Below, piece by piece: positions 6,720-14,278 of a DNA stretch of 42,796 bases. Within the stretch, counting starts at the first letter, position 1; each line of letters begins with the position of its first letter. The position numbers and the translations under genes were made by a program. Source of the stretch: Synergistaceae bacterium (lineage in GTDB: Bacteria > Synergistota > Synergistia > Synergistales > Aminobacteriaceae); contig JAHDKT010000014.1 in the NCBI GenBank assembly GCA_018436725.1, forward strand, positions 1-42,796. Direction: 5' to 3'. The notes beneath the pieces are model-generated. The model saw nothing but the letters and a program-made list of their open reading frames with translations, was not told where the DNA came from and made no database searches.

Positions 6720-9631
6720 CCGCGTTCAGGGATGTAGCGCTCAAGGGCGGCGACCAGCGTTTTTTTATCCAGAGGTTTCGAGATAAAACCGTCCATGCCG
6801 GCCGAGATTGCGCGATCGCGCGTTTCGCTCTGCACATCGGCGGTGAGCGCTATAACGAATGCCCGCCTGCCTGTCGTCTTTTCTATCTCCCGAATCCCCG
6901 CAACGGCGTCGTACCCGTCCAGCTCGGGCATTTGAAGATCCATGAGGACCAGATCGGGAGCGCTCTCCCGATAGAGACGGAGCGCTTCTTTTCCGTCTAC
7001 GGCCTCGATGATCGCGGCGCCCGGCAGATTTTTTTCGAGGATGGACTTGACCAGCAGCCTGTTGAGTTTGGAGTCCTCGGCGACGAGGATGGAAAATCGG
7101 CCGTTCATTCGCTTTTCCCGGATGTCGCCATTTGTTCGCGGTTCGTTCGGGGTAGGAGAGGCGGCGCGTCGTTCGAGGAGCATTTTCCGAAGAAGGCCGC
7201 GTTTGACCGGTTTCCCGAGAGAGTAGCAGTTTTTCGCATTCGCGACGGAGACTGCGGAGCGCCTTTTTCCTATTGCAGGTGATTCCAACAGAATCGCCTT
7301 CCCCTCTTCACGCGAAACGACACGATCCAGCAGAATCTCCAGTTCTTTCGTTTCCGCAGCCGTAGGGTCGATCAGGAGCGTATCGAACGCGCCGGCGTCG
7401 TCGAACTTACCCAAGGCCTCGGCGCCGTTCGCCGCTCTCCCGCACGGTATGTTCCACTGCCGCAGCAGCCGTTCGAGAAGCGCTCCGCCGCGTTCGTTGT
7501 CGTCCACGATCAGCGCCCTTCGAGGAAGTCCGTCGGGCGCAGGCTCGTTGTCGTCCATGGCTCGGAAAGGAGCGCGTATTGTGAAGAAAAAGCGACTGCC
7601 TCTTCCGGGGTCGCTCCGGAGTTCGAGAGCGCTCTCTATTTTTCCGAGGATACCGTTCGAGATCGCAAGTCCAAGTCCCGTCCCTCCGTATTTCCGTGTG
7701 TTCGAAGCGTCCGCCTGCGAAAACGCTTTGAAGAGCTTTTCGCGTTCGTCGTCGGCGATGCCGATGCCGGTGTCCCGGACCGAAAAGCTGAAGCTGCCGA
7801 TCCGTTCGTCCTCCGCCCTGAAATCGACCGAGAGTTCCACTTCGCCCCGCTCCGTAAATTTGACTGCGTTGCCGAGAAGGTTGACGAGCACCTGCTTGAT
7901 TCTCACGGGGTCGATCCACGCTGTACGTGGAAACATGGGCGGGATGTCCAGGAGCAGCTCGATCTCCTTCTCGGCCGCGCCCCACTTGACGATGTCGAAG
8001 CAGCTTTCCAGAAGTTCATGAAGATCGGTCTCCACACTCTCCAGCTCCAGTTTGCCCGCCTCGATCTTGGAGATGTCGAGGATGTCGCTTACGATGCCGA
8101 GCAAGGCGTAGGCGGAGGTGTTCGCGTTTTCGAGGTACCCCCGCTGGACGGGCGACAGTTCGGTTTCTAGGGCGAGGTTGGTGAATCCGACGACACCGTT
8201 CAGAGGAGTTCTGATCTCGTGACTCATGTTCGCCAGAAATTCCGATTTCGCCACGCTCGCGGCTTCGGCCTGGATGCGGAGTCGTTCGGCGGTCCTCATA
8301 GAGGATCGGAGTTCCTCCATCATTCTTATCCGTTCCGTTATATTCTCGATGACGCCGCCCAAAACTGTCCGGCGGGCAAACTCGACGGGGAATTTTCGGC
8401 TTTCGTAGACGTTGCCGCCGATGCGTTCCTCCACGACCGAGACGCTCTTTTTTTCGAGAGCTTCGAGGTCGCTCTCCCGGCAGATGCTCGCCATTTCCCG
8501 AGGCATCAGCTCCTGGTCGGTCTTTCCCAGCACCTCCTCCTCGCTCTTGCCGAAGAAGTCGAGCAGCGGTCGATTGGCCATGAGATACCGCAACGAGTCG
8601 TCCTTGATGAAGGCCATGAGGTTCGACGCATGGATGAACTCCTTGAAGAGCGTCTCGCTCTCGCGGAGCGCGCGTTCGGTACGTTGTCTTCGCCGTATGT
8701 TCGAGAGAAGGAAGAAGACGCCTGTCGACTGGAGCAGAAGCGCCGCCGCGGCGATTCCGAAGATCCAGGAGTTTCTCTGTCTGATTCCCGCCTGTGCGAG
8801 CAGCATCTCCGTCCGATCCTCGACGATCGAAAAGAGAAGCTGTCTCTCTTCAATCTCGATGGGGTAGGAGGAGACCAGGACGTTGCGGATACTTCCGTCG
8901 GCGAGTCGGTGCTGAAAATGGAAGGTGTTTCTGCTCTCTCTCCTTGCGGCGTTCATCTCCGCCGCTATCCGAGACGGAGTCATGGTGTTGATCTGCGCGA
9001 TGTTCATGCCGACGAGAGCGGGGTAGCAGTAGTAGCGTCGGGCGGCCGCGTTCGCGTCGACGATCTCGCCCGTTGACGAGTCGATGAGGAGCATGACCGA
9101 TCCGTGCTGTTCGAAGAGGTCGTAGGTGAAGAGCGACGACGGCGTATGCGCTCCGTCGGAGAGCGTCTCATCGAGGGGACGCTCCGTCGGCGTCGCGCGG
9201 GGCGGAAGGAGGGATTCAGGAATGCTGCGGCGCTTGAGGATCTCGGCGTTGACGGCGGGGAGGATTCCCTTTTCCGTACAGCGCTTCTCCGGCGGGGAGG
9301 CGAAAAGCTTCCGGCGTTCCTCGTCCGGGGTGCGCGCCGCGTTCAGGAATTCGACGTACGGAGGAATATCCTTCAGGCCGGCGTTATTCAGTTCGACGAC
9401 GAAACTCTTGTGGACCGAGTCCGTCCACTCGTACTCCTGATTGTAGGAGCGGAGCGGGAGAATGGAAGGACTCTCGTGCGCGAAGGCAATAGAGTGTACA
9501 ATAGCGCCGAGGAGCAGCGCGAGGAGAAGAAGCGCCGTCCGCCGCGCGAAACGCTGGGCGTTTCCGTCGTGCGGAGCGGTAGAGGAAGGAGTTGGAGCGC
9601 TGTTCCGGCGGCGAATGGGCGGGAGTCTCAT
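6716..9631 (-). CDS. Hybrid histidine kinase HK1 with collapsed sensor domain
   Basis: A membrane-bound sensor kinase of 971 residues. Order: basic N-terminus; TM1 about 31-50; a remnant of a substrate-binding-like sensor (56-143); an extracytoplasmic PAS-like domain (168-280) with GMNIAQINT; TM2 about 289-310; a cytoplasmic PAS (320-435); HisKA with SHEIRTPLNG (phospho-His 471); HATPase ([21 protein letters not shown]); a divergent receiver (705-820, Asp755); and a second receiver (847-968, Asp898). It lacks an HPt domain, so phosphotransfer would need a separate protein. Compared with HK3 (28007-30703), the sensor reads straight from CTEKG (118-122) to ILPAVNAEILKRRSIPESLL, skipping about 210 residues present in HK3. 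The ligand-binding fold is therefore probably lost. The ribosome binding site GAAGGAGG fixes the start. Confidence 0.9.
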   Translation of the reverse strand: MRLPPIRRRNSAPTPSSTAPHDGNAQRFARRTALLLLALLLGAIVHSIAFAHESPSILPLRSYNQEYEWTDSVHKSFVVELNNAGLKDIPPYVEFLNAARTPDEERRKLFASPPEKRCTEKGILPAVNAEILKRRSIPESLLPPRATPTERPLDETLSDGAHTPSSLFTYDLFEQHGSVMLLIDSSTGEIVDANAAARRYYCYPALVGMNIAQINTMTPSRIAAEMNAARRESRNTFHFQHRLADGSIRNVLVSSYPIEIEERQLLFSIVEDRTEMLLAQAGIRQRNSWIFGIAAAALLLQSTGVFFLLSNIRRRQRTERALRESETLFKEFIHASNLMAFIKDDSLRYLMANRPLLDFFGKSEEEVLGKTDQELMPREMASICRESDLEALEKKSVSVVEERIGGNVYESRKFPVEFARRTVLGGVIENITERIRMMEELRSSMRTAERLRIQAEAASVAKSEFLANMSHEIRTPLNGVVGFTNLALETELSPVQRGYLENANTSAYALLGIVSDILDISKIEAGKLELESVETDLHELLESCFDIVKWGAAEKEIELLLDIPPMFPRTAWIDPVRIKQVLVNLLGNAVKFTERGEVELSVDFRAEDERIGSFSFSVRDTGIGIADDEREKLFKAFSQADASNTRKYGGTGLGLAISNGILGKIESALELRSDPGRGSRFFFTIRAPFRAMDDNEPAPDGLPRRALIVDDNERGGALLERLLRQWNIPCGRAANGAEALGKFDDAGAFDTLLIDPTAAETKELEILLDRVVSREEGKAILLESPAIGKRRSAVSVANAKNCYSLGKPVKRGLLRKMLLERRAASPTPNEPRTNGDIREKRMNGRFSILVAEDSKLNRLLVKSILEKNLPGAAIIEAVDGKEALRLYRESAPDLVLMDLQMPELDGYDAVAGIREIEKTTGRRAFVIALTADVQSETRDRAISAGMDGFISKPLDKKTLVAALERYIPERG

Positions 9632-9677
9632 TGCAGTCCTCCTTCGGGCGTCCTTTTCCGGGGTACGTGTCCCTGGG

Positions 9678-9698
9678 GGCGGAATAGGCTCTTCCGCC
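9678..9698. repeat. 7-bp inverted repeat in the HK1 leader
   Basis: GGCGGAA (9678-9684) and TTCCGCC (9692-9698) are perfect complements with a 7-base spacer, just downstream of the proposed HK1 promoter. It could be an operator or an mRNA hairpin. Confidence 0.4.
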
Positions 9699-9702
9699 GC
9701 TT

Positions 9703-9731
9703 ATGATACTACGGAACCGGTAGGAATTAAA
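9703..9731 (-). promoter_or_regulatory. Candidate HK1 promoter
   Basis: On the minus strand TTTAAT (9731-9726) and TATCAT (9708-9703) have 17-base spacing. The -35 is weak. Confidence 0.35.
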
Positions 9732-9781
9732 CGTTCGCGCAGTATCCGAAATTGCGCATTCACTCCGAAGGAGGTGTTCTT

Positions 9782-10336
9782 GTGGGTGTCGTTTCGAGCT
9801 TTCCTCCCGTAGCCCGCTCCGATGCGCTGGTCTGCGTTCTCGGCAGTATGCCGGGCCGAGCCTCGCTCGACGCCGCGCAGTACTACGCGCACCCCAGAAA
9901 CGCCTTCTGGCCCATCCTCGAATCGGTGCTGGGAATCCCCCGCGCGGCTCCCTACGCGGAGCGGCTTGAACGCCTCAAGGAACGCCGCGTCGCGCTCTGG
10001 GACGTACTCGGTTCATGCGCACGCGAAGGCAGTCTGGATGCACGCATCAAACAGTCGAGCATCGTCCCGAACGATTTTTCGTCCTTTTTCACGGCGCACC
10101 CGCTGATACGCACACTCTTCTTCAACGGGGCCAAGGCCGAGACAGTCTATCGAAAAGAGGTCCTCCCCTCGCTCCCCGAACAGTTCCGGTCCTTGAGGCT
10201 TGTCAGGCTTCCGTCCACCAGCCCCGCGCATGCCGGGATGCGCTTCGAGGAGAAACGGAAAGTTTGGGGAAGTCTTGAATGGGCTCTTGATGAAAACGCT
10301 CGGCGAGGGTACTATGAATGCCGGAGTATTTTCTGA
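9782..10336 (+). CDS. Hypoxanthine (deoxyinosine) DNA glycosylase, UDG superfamily
   Basis: It removes deaminated adenine (hypoxanthine) from DNA, starting base-excision repair. The 184-residue product has the family N-terminal motif LGSMPGRASLDAAQYYAHPR followed by NAFWPIL, and the late motif LPSTSPAHAG. Both fit the DNA-deoxyinosine glycosylase branch of the Mug/UDG superfamily. The start is GTG 9782, chosen because AAGGAGGT lies 6 bases upstream. The ATG at 9752 would place that ribosome binding site inside the gene. It is divergent from HK1 and is followed by the small DUF6868 gene. Uracil activity cannot be excluded from sequence alone. Confidence 0.85.
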   Translation: MGVVSSFPPVARSDALVCVLGSMPGRASLDAAQYYAHPRNAFWPILESVLGIPRAAPYAERLERLKERRVALWDVLGSCAREGSLDARIKQSSIVPNDFSSFFTAHPLIRTLFFNGAKAETVYRKEVLPSLPEQFRSLRLVRLPSTSPAHAGMRFEEKRKVWGSLEWALDENARRGYYECRSIF

Positions 10337-10433
10337 AGAGAGAGGGAGTTTATCCCGTGTTCAGCAGTACTGTCCGGCGGAGACGCTCGGCGGTATTCCG
10401 ATCCGACGGATCAAAACAAAAGGAGGGTTTGCA

Positions 10434-10676
10434 ATGGATGTCGGTACTCTGCGTTGGTTCTTTTTCTGGTGCACCTTTTTGAATTTCCTTATTCTGGGAG
10501 GCTTTTTTTTGGGATTCGCTTTTGCCGGCGATAAACTTTTCCATTTCCACCGCAAGTGGTTCGCCCTTGACAGGGACGCATTCGACACTGTTATGTACTT
10601 CTTCATGGGAATCTATAAAATTCTCATCCTCGTCTTCGGGTTCGTCCCCTGGATCGCACTGCTGATAGCGGGCTGA
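10434..10676 (+). CDS. Small two-TM membrane protein, DUF6868-like
   Basis: This 80-residue protein has two long hydrophobic helices (about 8-33 and 52-78) around a short, aromatic and basic loop (FHFHRKWFALDRDAFD). The opening MDVGTLRWFFFWCTFLNFLI resembles the small DUF6868 family, of unknown function. ATG 10434 is preceded by AAAGGAGG. The upstream in-frame extension runs through the glycosylase gene and is not coding. A 12-bp hairpin follows. It could be a small inner-membrane regulator or subunit, but nothing here shows a partner. Confidence 0.75.
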   Translation: MDVGTLRWFFFWCTFLNFLILGGFFLGFAFAGDKLFHFHRKWFALDRDAFDTVMYFFMGIYKILILVFGFVPWIALLIAG

Positions 10677-10680
10677 TCGA

Positions 10681-10721
10681 GAGGGAGGCGCTTCGCAGCC
10701 GCTGCGCGGAGCGCCTCCCTC
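10681..10721 (+). terminator. 12-bp stem-loop after the DUF6868-like gene
   Basis: GAGGGAGGCGCT (10681-10692) pairs perfectly with 10710-10721 across a 17-base loop, starting 4 bases after the stop. There is no T-tract, so termination efficiency is uncertain. Confidence 0.5.
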
Positions 10722-10881
10722 CTCAAACAGCATGGAAACGTATGGAATTTCGCTCTTTTAAAGGAACGCAGCGGTCTTTTCCCCTTCAGTAATCCCCTTG
10801 AAAACGACGTTTTCCAATACACCGTCTACCACCGGGTTCGGCGGCGCGAGATTTCTGAACATGCGTCTTCCTTCCATGGTT

Positions 10882-10887
10882 TATAAT
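10882..10887 (+). promoter_or_regulatory. Candidate -10 box for the oxidoreductase gene
   Basis: A perfect TATAAT lies 43 bases before the start codon, but no good -35 is seen at 16-18 bases. Confidence 0.35.
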
Positions 10888-10929
10888 GCTCAAGGTTCGA
10901 AACCAGTTTTTCGGGAAAGGAGAATGCGT

Positions 10930-12105
10930 ATGACGACCAATGATTGTGAAAGGAAGAAACGCCTGCTTTTCGTCGGCGCCGGACACGCTCACCTGTTCAG
11001 TCTGGCGCGCCTCGATCGCTTTCTCCGCAGGGGTATCGACGTGACTGTCGTTTCCCCTTCGCCCCTCTGGTATTCGGGCATGGGGCCGGGATTGCTCGGC
11101 GGTTCGTACGAGGTTGCTGAGGCCTCGGTGAATGTACGCTCGCTCGTCGAAAGCAAGGGAGGATGTTTCCTGGAGGGGAAAGTCGCCTTCATCGATCCTC
11201 GGAAGCGCTTGGTCCGCACCGAGGACGGTACGGAAAGAGCGTACGACGCGCTCTCTCTGAATATCGGCTCGGAAGTCTTCTCCACGCTGCTGGATGGTTC
11301 GCCGGACCACGTCTTCGCGGTCAAGCCGGTCTCTTCGTTTCTGGAGCTGCGGAGGCGGATACTCGCTCTGCCGCCCGGCGCGGAGGGGCGCCTCGCTGTG
11401 GCGGGCGGAGGTCCGTCGGGGTGCGAGGCTGCCGCCAACGCCCGCGAACTGGCCGAAAGACATGGACGTACGCTCCGCGTCACCCTCGCGGCGGGCGCCG
11501 CCGGCCTGCTGCCGTACTTGCCGTTGAAGGCGCGTCGGCTTGCCGCTGCGGAGCTGCAGCGGATGGAGGTCGAGGTCTCCGAGCGTCGGATCACGCTCGT
11601 TTCCGGGGATACCCTTGTATACTCTGACGGGTCGACGGGGCGGGCGGATTTTCTGCTGGTCGCCACGGGCGTCCGTCCCCCGAAACTCATCACGGAATCC
11701 GGATTCGAGGTCGACGAGGAGGGGGCCATGATCGTCGACGAATACCTCCGGGCGGTCTCGTCGGACGGGGTGTTCGGCGGAGGCGACTGCATCGCATTTC
11801 GGGGCGCGCCGCTTCCGCGGGTCGGAGTGTATGCGGTCAGGCAGGGGGCTCTGCTCTTCGCGAACCTCCTTGCGTACCTTTCGGGAAGTCGTTTGCGAGC
11901 GTTTCTCCCTCAACGGGAGTTCCTCTCCATCCTGAACCTGGGGACGACCGGCCTGCTTGTTCGGAAGCCGTTCGTCGTCAAGGGGCGCTTCGCTCTTTTC
12001 CTGAAGCGTTGGATCGACCGCCGCTTTTTAAAGGAATTCCAAGGACATGCCGCGGAGAAACTTCCCGCGCCTCCGACCGGCGATCCGGACTGCGGCGCGC
12101 GGTGA
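10930..12105 (+). CDS. FAD/NAD(P)-dependent oxidoreductase, NDH-2-like
   Basis: A pyridine-nucleotide-disulfide-fold flavoprotein of 391 residues, related to type II NADH dehydrogenases and the oxidoreductase domains associated with SelD. The FAD-binding motif LLFVGAGHAHL is near the N-terminus. The NAD-binding motif AVAGGGPSGCEAA is in the middle, and the second FAD motif GVFGGGDC is late. There is no redox-active CxxC pair, so it is not a disulfide reductase. The start ATG 10930 has AAAGGAG 7 bases upstream. The nearer ATG 10924 is only 1 base from it, and the longer frame from 10798 lacks support. It likely moves electrons from NADH to a quinone or other acceptor at the membrane. It precedes yitT by 46 bases and may be co-transcribed with it. 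Confidence 0.8.
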   Translation: MTTNDCERKKRLLFVGAGHAHLFSLARLDRFLRRGIDVTVVSPSPLWYSGMGPGLLGGSYEVAEASVNVRSLVESKGGCFLEGKVAFIDPRKRLVRTEDGTERAYDALSLNIGSEVFSTLLDGSPDHVFAVKPVSSFLELRRRILALPPGAEGRLAVAGGGPSGCEAAANARELAERHGRTLRVTLAAGAAGLLPYLPLKARRLAAAELQRMEVEVSERRITLVSGDTLVYSDGSTGRADFLLVATGVRPPKLITESGFEVDEEGAMIVDEYLRAVSSDGVFGGGDCIAFRGAPLPRVGVYAVRQGALLFANLLAYLSGSRLRAFLPQREFLSILNLGTTGLLVRKPFVVKGRFALFLKRWIDRRFLKEFQGHAAEKLPAPPTGDPDCGAR

Positions 12106-12151
12106 ACTTCGGTGTGTCGTAACTGCTCGTTCTTGTCGAAAGGATTGGATC

Positions 12152-13042
12152 ATGGAGCGTTTTAATTTACGAAAAATTGCCATGCAGTTCGGCGAACTGG
12201 TCAGGGCGGAGTGGAGCACCTTCTGGTTCGCGACGCTCGGCGCTGTGCTGATGAGCTTCTCCATCATCGCGCTCGTCGTCCCGTACCGCTTCGCCGGGGC
12301 CGGACTCGCCGGAGTCGCGCTGCTCGCCCGGTACGTGTTCGACGTCTCCCCGGCATGGGTGATCGCTGCGGGCAACCTGCTGCTGCTGGCCTGGGGGTGG
12401 CGGGCGCTCTCTCCGCGCTTCGTCCTCTGGACGCTCTACGTCTCGATGCTCTCCTCGGGCGCGGTCGCTTTCTTCGAGCTTTTCCGCTACCCGGTGCTCG
12501 GCAACACCTTCCTTGCGGCGCTGCTGGGAGGGGTGTGCAGCGGGATCGGCATGGGGCTCGTCTTCCGCGTCGGCGGCTCCACCGGCGGCACGGACGTCAT
12601 CGTCGCCGCCGCGAAGAAGCGCTGGGGCGTCGACATGGGGATGTTCTCCTTTTATATCAACACCGCCATCCTCTTTCTTTCGTGGTTCGCGGTGGATCTC
12701 GAACAGCTCCTCATGGGCGGCGTGCTGCTCTACGTAGAAAGCGTCACCATCGACAGCGTGCTCAAGTCATTCGACCGAAGGAAGCAGGTCACCGTCATCA
12801 CCTGCAAGGTGGAGGAGGTAAAGCGCTTCATCGTAGACGACATGGAGAAGGGGGCGACCCTCATCAGAGGCGAGGGGGCGTATACGGGAGCCGAGCGGCC
12901 GATGATCATGGTAGTGCTCAACCGGCGGCAGGCGATGGAGCTGAAGCTTTTCACCGTCTCCGTGGATCCGAACGCGTTCATCATCATGGCCGACGTCGCC
13001 GAAGTGGTGGGGGAGGGGTTCAAGCACTGGAAGAACATCTAA
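12152..13042 (+). CDS. YitT family membrane protein (DUF161/DUF2179)
   Basis: A 296-residue integral membrane protein of unknown biochemical role. Five or six hydrophobic segments cover residues 20-190, including the repeated DUF161 pattern GVCSGIGMGLVFRVGGSTGG then TDVIVAA. A soluble C-terminal DUF2179 domain (about 215-296) includes KGATLIRGEGAYTG. This order and length match YitT proteins. The start is ATG 12152 with AAAGGA upstream; the frame to 12047 overlaps the preceding gene and is not family-like. A canonical terminator follows. Confidence 0.9.
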   Translation: MERFNLRKIAMQFGELVRAEWSTFWFATLGAVLMSFSIIALVVPYRFAGAGLAGVALLARYVFDVSPAWVIAAGNLLLLAWGWRALSPRFVLWTLYVSMLSSGAVAFFELFRYPVLGNTFLAALLGGVCSGIGMGLVFRVGGSTGGTDVIVAAAKKRWGVDMGMFSFYINTAILFLSWFAVDLEQLLMGGVLLYVESVTIDSVLKSFDRRKQVTVITCKVEEVKRFIVDDMEKGATLIRGEGAYTGAERPMIMVVLNRRQAMELKLFTVSVDPNAFIIMADVAEVVGEGFKHWKNI

Positions 13043-13084
13043 TCCCCCTGCGCGGAGGAATCGCCGGAAAAAAGTCCGTTCGCC

Positions 13085-13109
13085 ATGCCGGGAGAATCCC
13101 GGCATTTTT
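13085..13109 (+). terminator. Terminator after yitT
   Basis: ATGCCGGGA (13085-13093), loop GAA, TCCCGGCAT (13097-13105), then TTTT. Confidence 0.8.
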
Positions 13110-13231
13110 CGTAGGCGTATCTTCCGGGAAGCCTGCAACATTTCCATGATGCGCGCGATCTTCGCCTTGCCGCGATGTCCGGCGAACAGGTACTGTCGTC
13201 GGACATCACGACGCGCCTTCGAGAATCCTGT

Positions 13232-13978
13232 TCATGATATCTCCTCCCCCGATGTTTCCGACTGCGGAATGCGCTTTTTGAGCGCCCTCCGCGCGATTCG
13301 GGCGACATAGACGGCAAGCGCCGCCGTCGCCGCGAAACCCGCCGTCGTGAGCGCCCATTCCAATGGCGTACGCGCGCGTTCTCCCGCCCCCAGCGAGGCG
13401 AGATCCGCCGCCAGGGAGCCTATATAGGCGTACATTATGCTTCCGGGTATCATCCCCGCCCACGACGCGATGAGATACTCGCGGAAGGAGACGCCGGAGA
13501 GGCCGTACAGATAGTTTTGAACATTGAAAGGAAACGCCGGAGAAAGGCGCGTCAAAAAGACGATCTTCCACCCTTCGGCTGCCACCGCTTCGTCGATCAG
13601 CCGGAACGTCTCGTTATGCCCGAAACGGCGTGCGATTCGCTCGCGGGCCAGATAACGCCCGGCCAAAAAGGCCGCCGAAGCGCCGGTTGTGGCGCCGAAC
13701 AGGGCGAGCACGCTCCCCTTGAACAGGCCGAAGAGCGTGCCCGCGCCTATGGTAAGAAAGAGCGCCGGGAACATGAGGAGGCTGAAGACGATGTAGAGCG
13801 CGAAGAGGATCAGCGCTCCGGCCGCTCCTGCGGTGTGCGCCTTCGGAAGGGCGCTTCGAAACAACGCCTGTATGCCGGGCGCTCCGAAGGCGAGAAGGAG
13901 CGCGAGCGCTCCGCCGAGAAGCAGGGCGATCTTCCAGGCTGAAAGAGCGAGGATGCGTGCGGACAGTGTTGTTTTCAA
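13232..13978 (-). CDS. TVP38/TMEM64 (DedA-like) membrane protein
   Basis: A 248-residue membrane protein of the VTT/DedA superfamily, whose members are implicated in lipid scrambling and membrane homeostasis. It shows the family region LTIGAGTLFGLFKGSVLALF, then GASAAFLAGRYLAR and FLTRLSPAFPFNVQNYLYGL, and finishes with a C-terminal membrane helix. I chose TTG 13978 because GGAGGGAGGAGGGAG sits immediately upstream. The alternative ATG 14032 has no ribosome binding site and adds 18 unlike residues. The stop overlaps an ATG (ATGA) that opens only a 9-codon frame (MNRILEGAS). A translationally coupled downstream gene may have been lost. Confidence 0.85.
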   Translation of the reverse strand: MKTTLSARILALSAWKIALLLGGALALLLAFGAPGIQALFRSALPKAHTAGAAGALILFALYIVFSLLMFPALFLTIGAGTLFGLFKGSVLALFGATTGASAAFLAGRYLARERIARRFGHNETFRLIDEAVAAEGWKIVFLTRLSPAFPFNVQNYLYGLSGVSFREYLIASWAGMIPGSIMYAYIGSLAADLASLGAGERARTPLEWALTTAGFAATAALAVYVARIARRALKKRIPQSETSGEEIS

Positions 13979-14278
13979 GAAATCTCCCTCCTCCCTCCGA
14001 AACGAGATTTTCGCACTTTCAGAGGTATTCATTGGGTACGAACGCCCCCGCCACGCTTTTCAAGACGGGATCTTCGGACGCTGTACAGAATTCTCGAAGC
14101 GTGCGACGACAGATCGTCCGGAGAAATACAGTCCGGGATGAACCTGCACACATCCGCGGCTCCGGCGTGATTTCGAACACCGGGCACGGAAGCGATGCGA
14201 GCGTAGCGCCCACGCACTCCGCCCCATACCGGGCGCTTCCGTTTACACGCTTTCGGGGTGTTCCGGGGAGCGGAAACT
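13979..14278. other. Intergenic stretch between the TVP38 gene and HK2
   Basis: Besides the strong ribosome binding site of the TVP38 gene at 13984-13998, I see no gene or clear promoter here. A weak GGAAGCG/CGCTTCC pair lies around 14186-14246. Confidence 0.4.
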
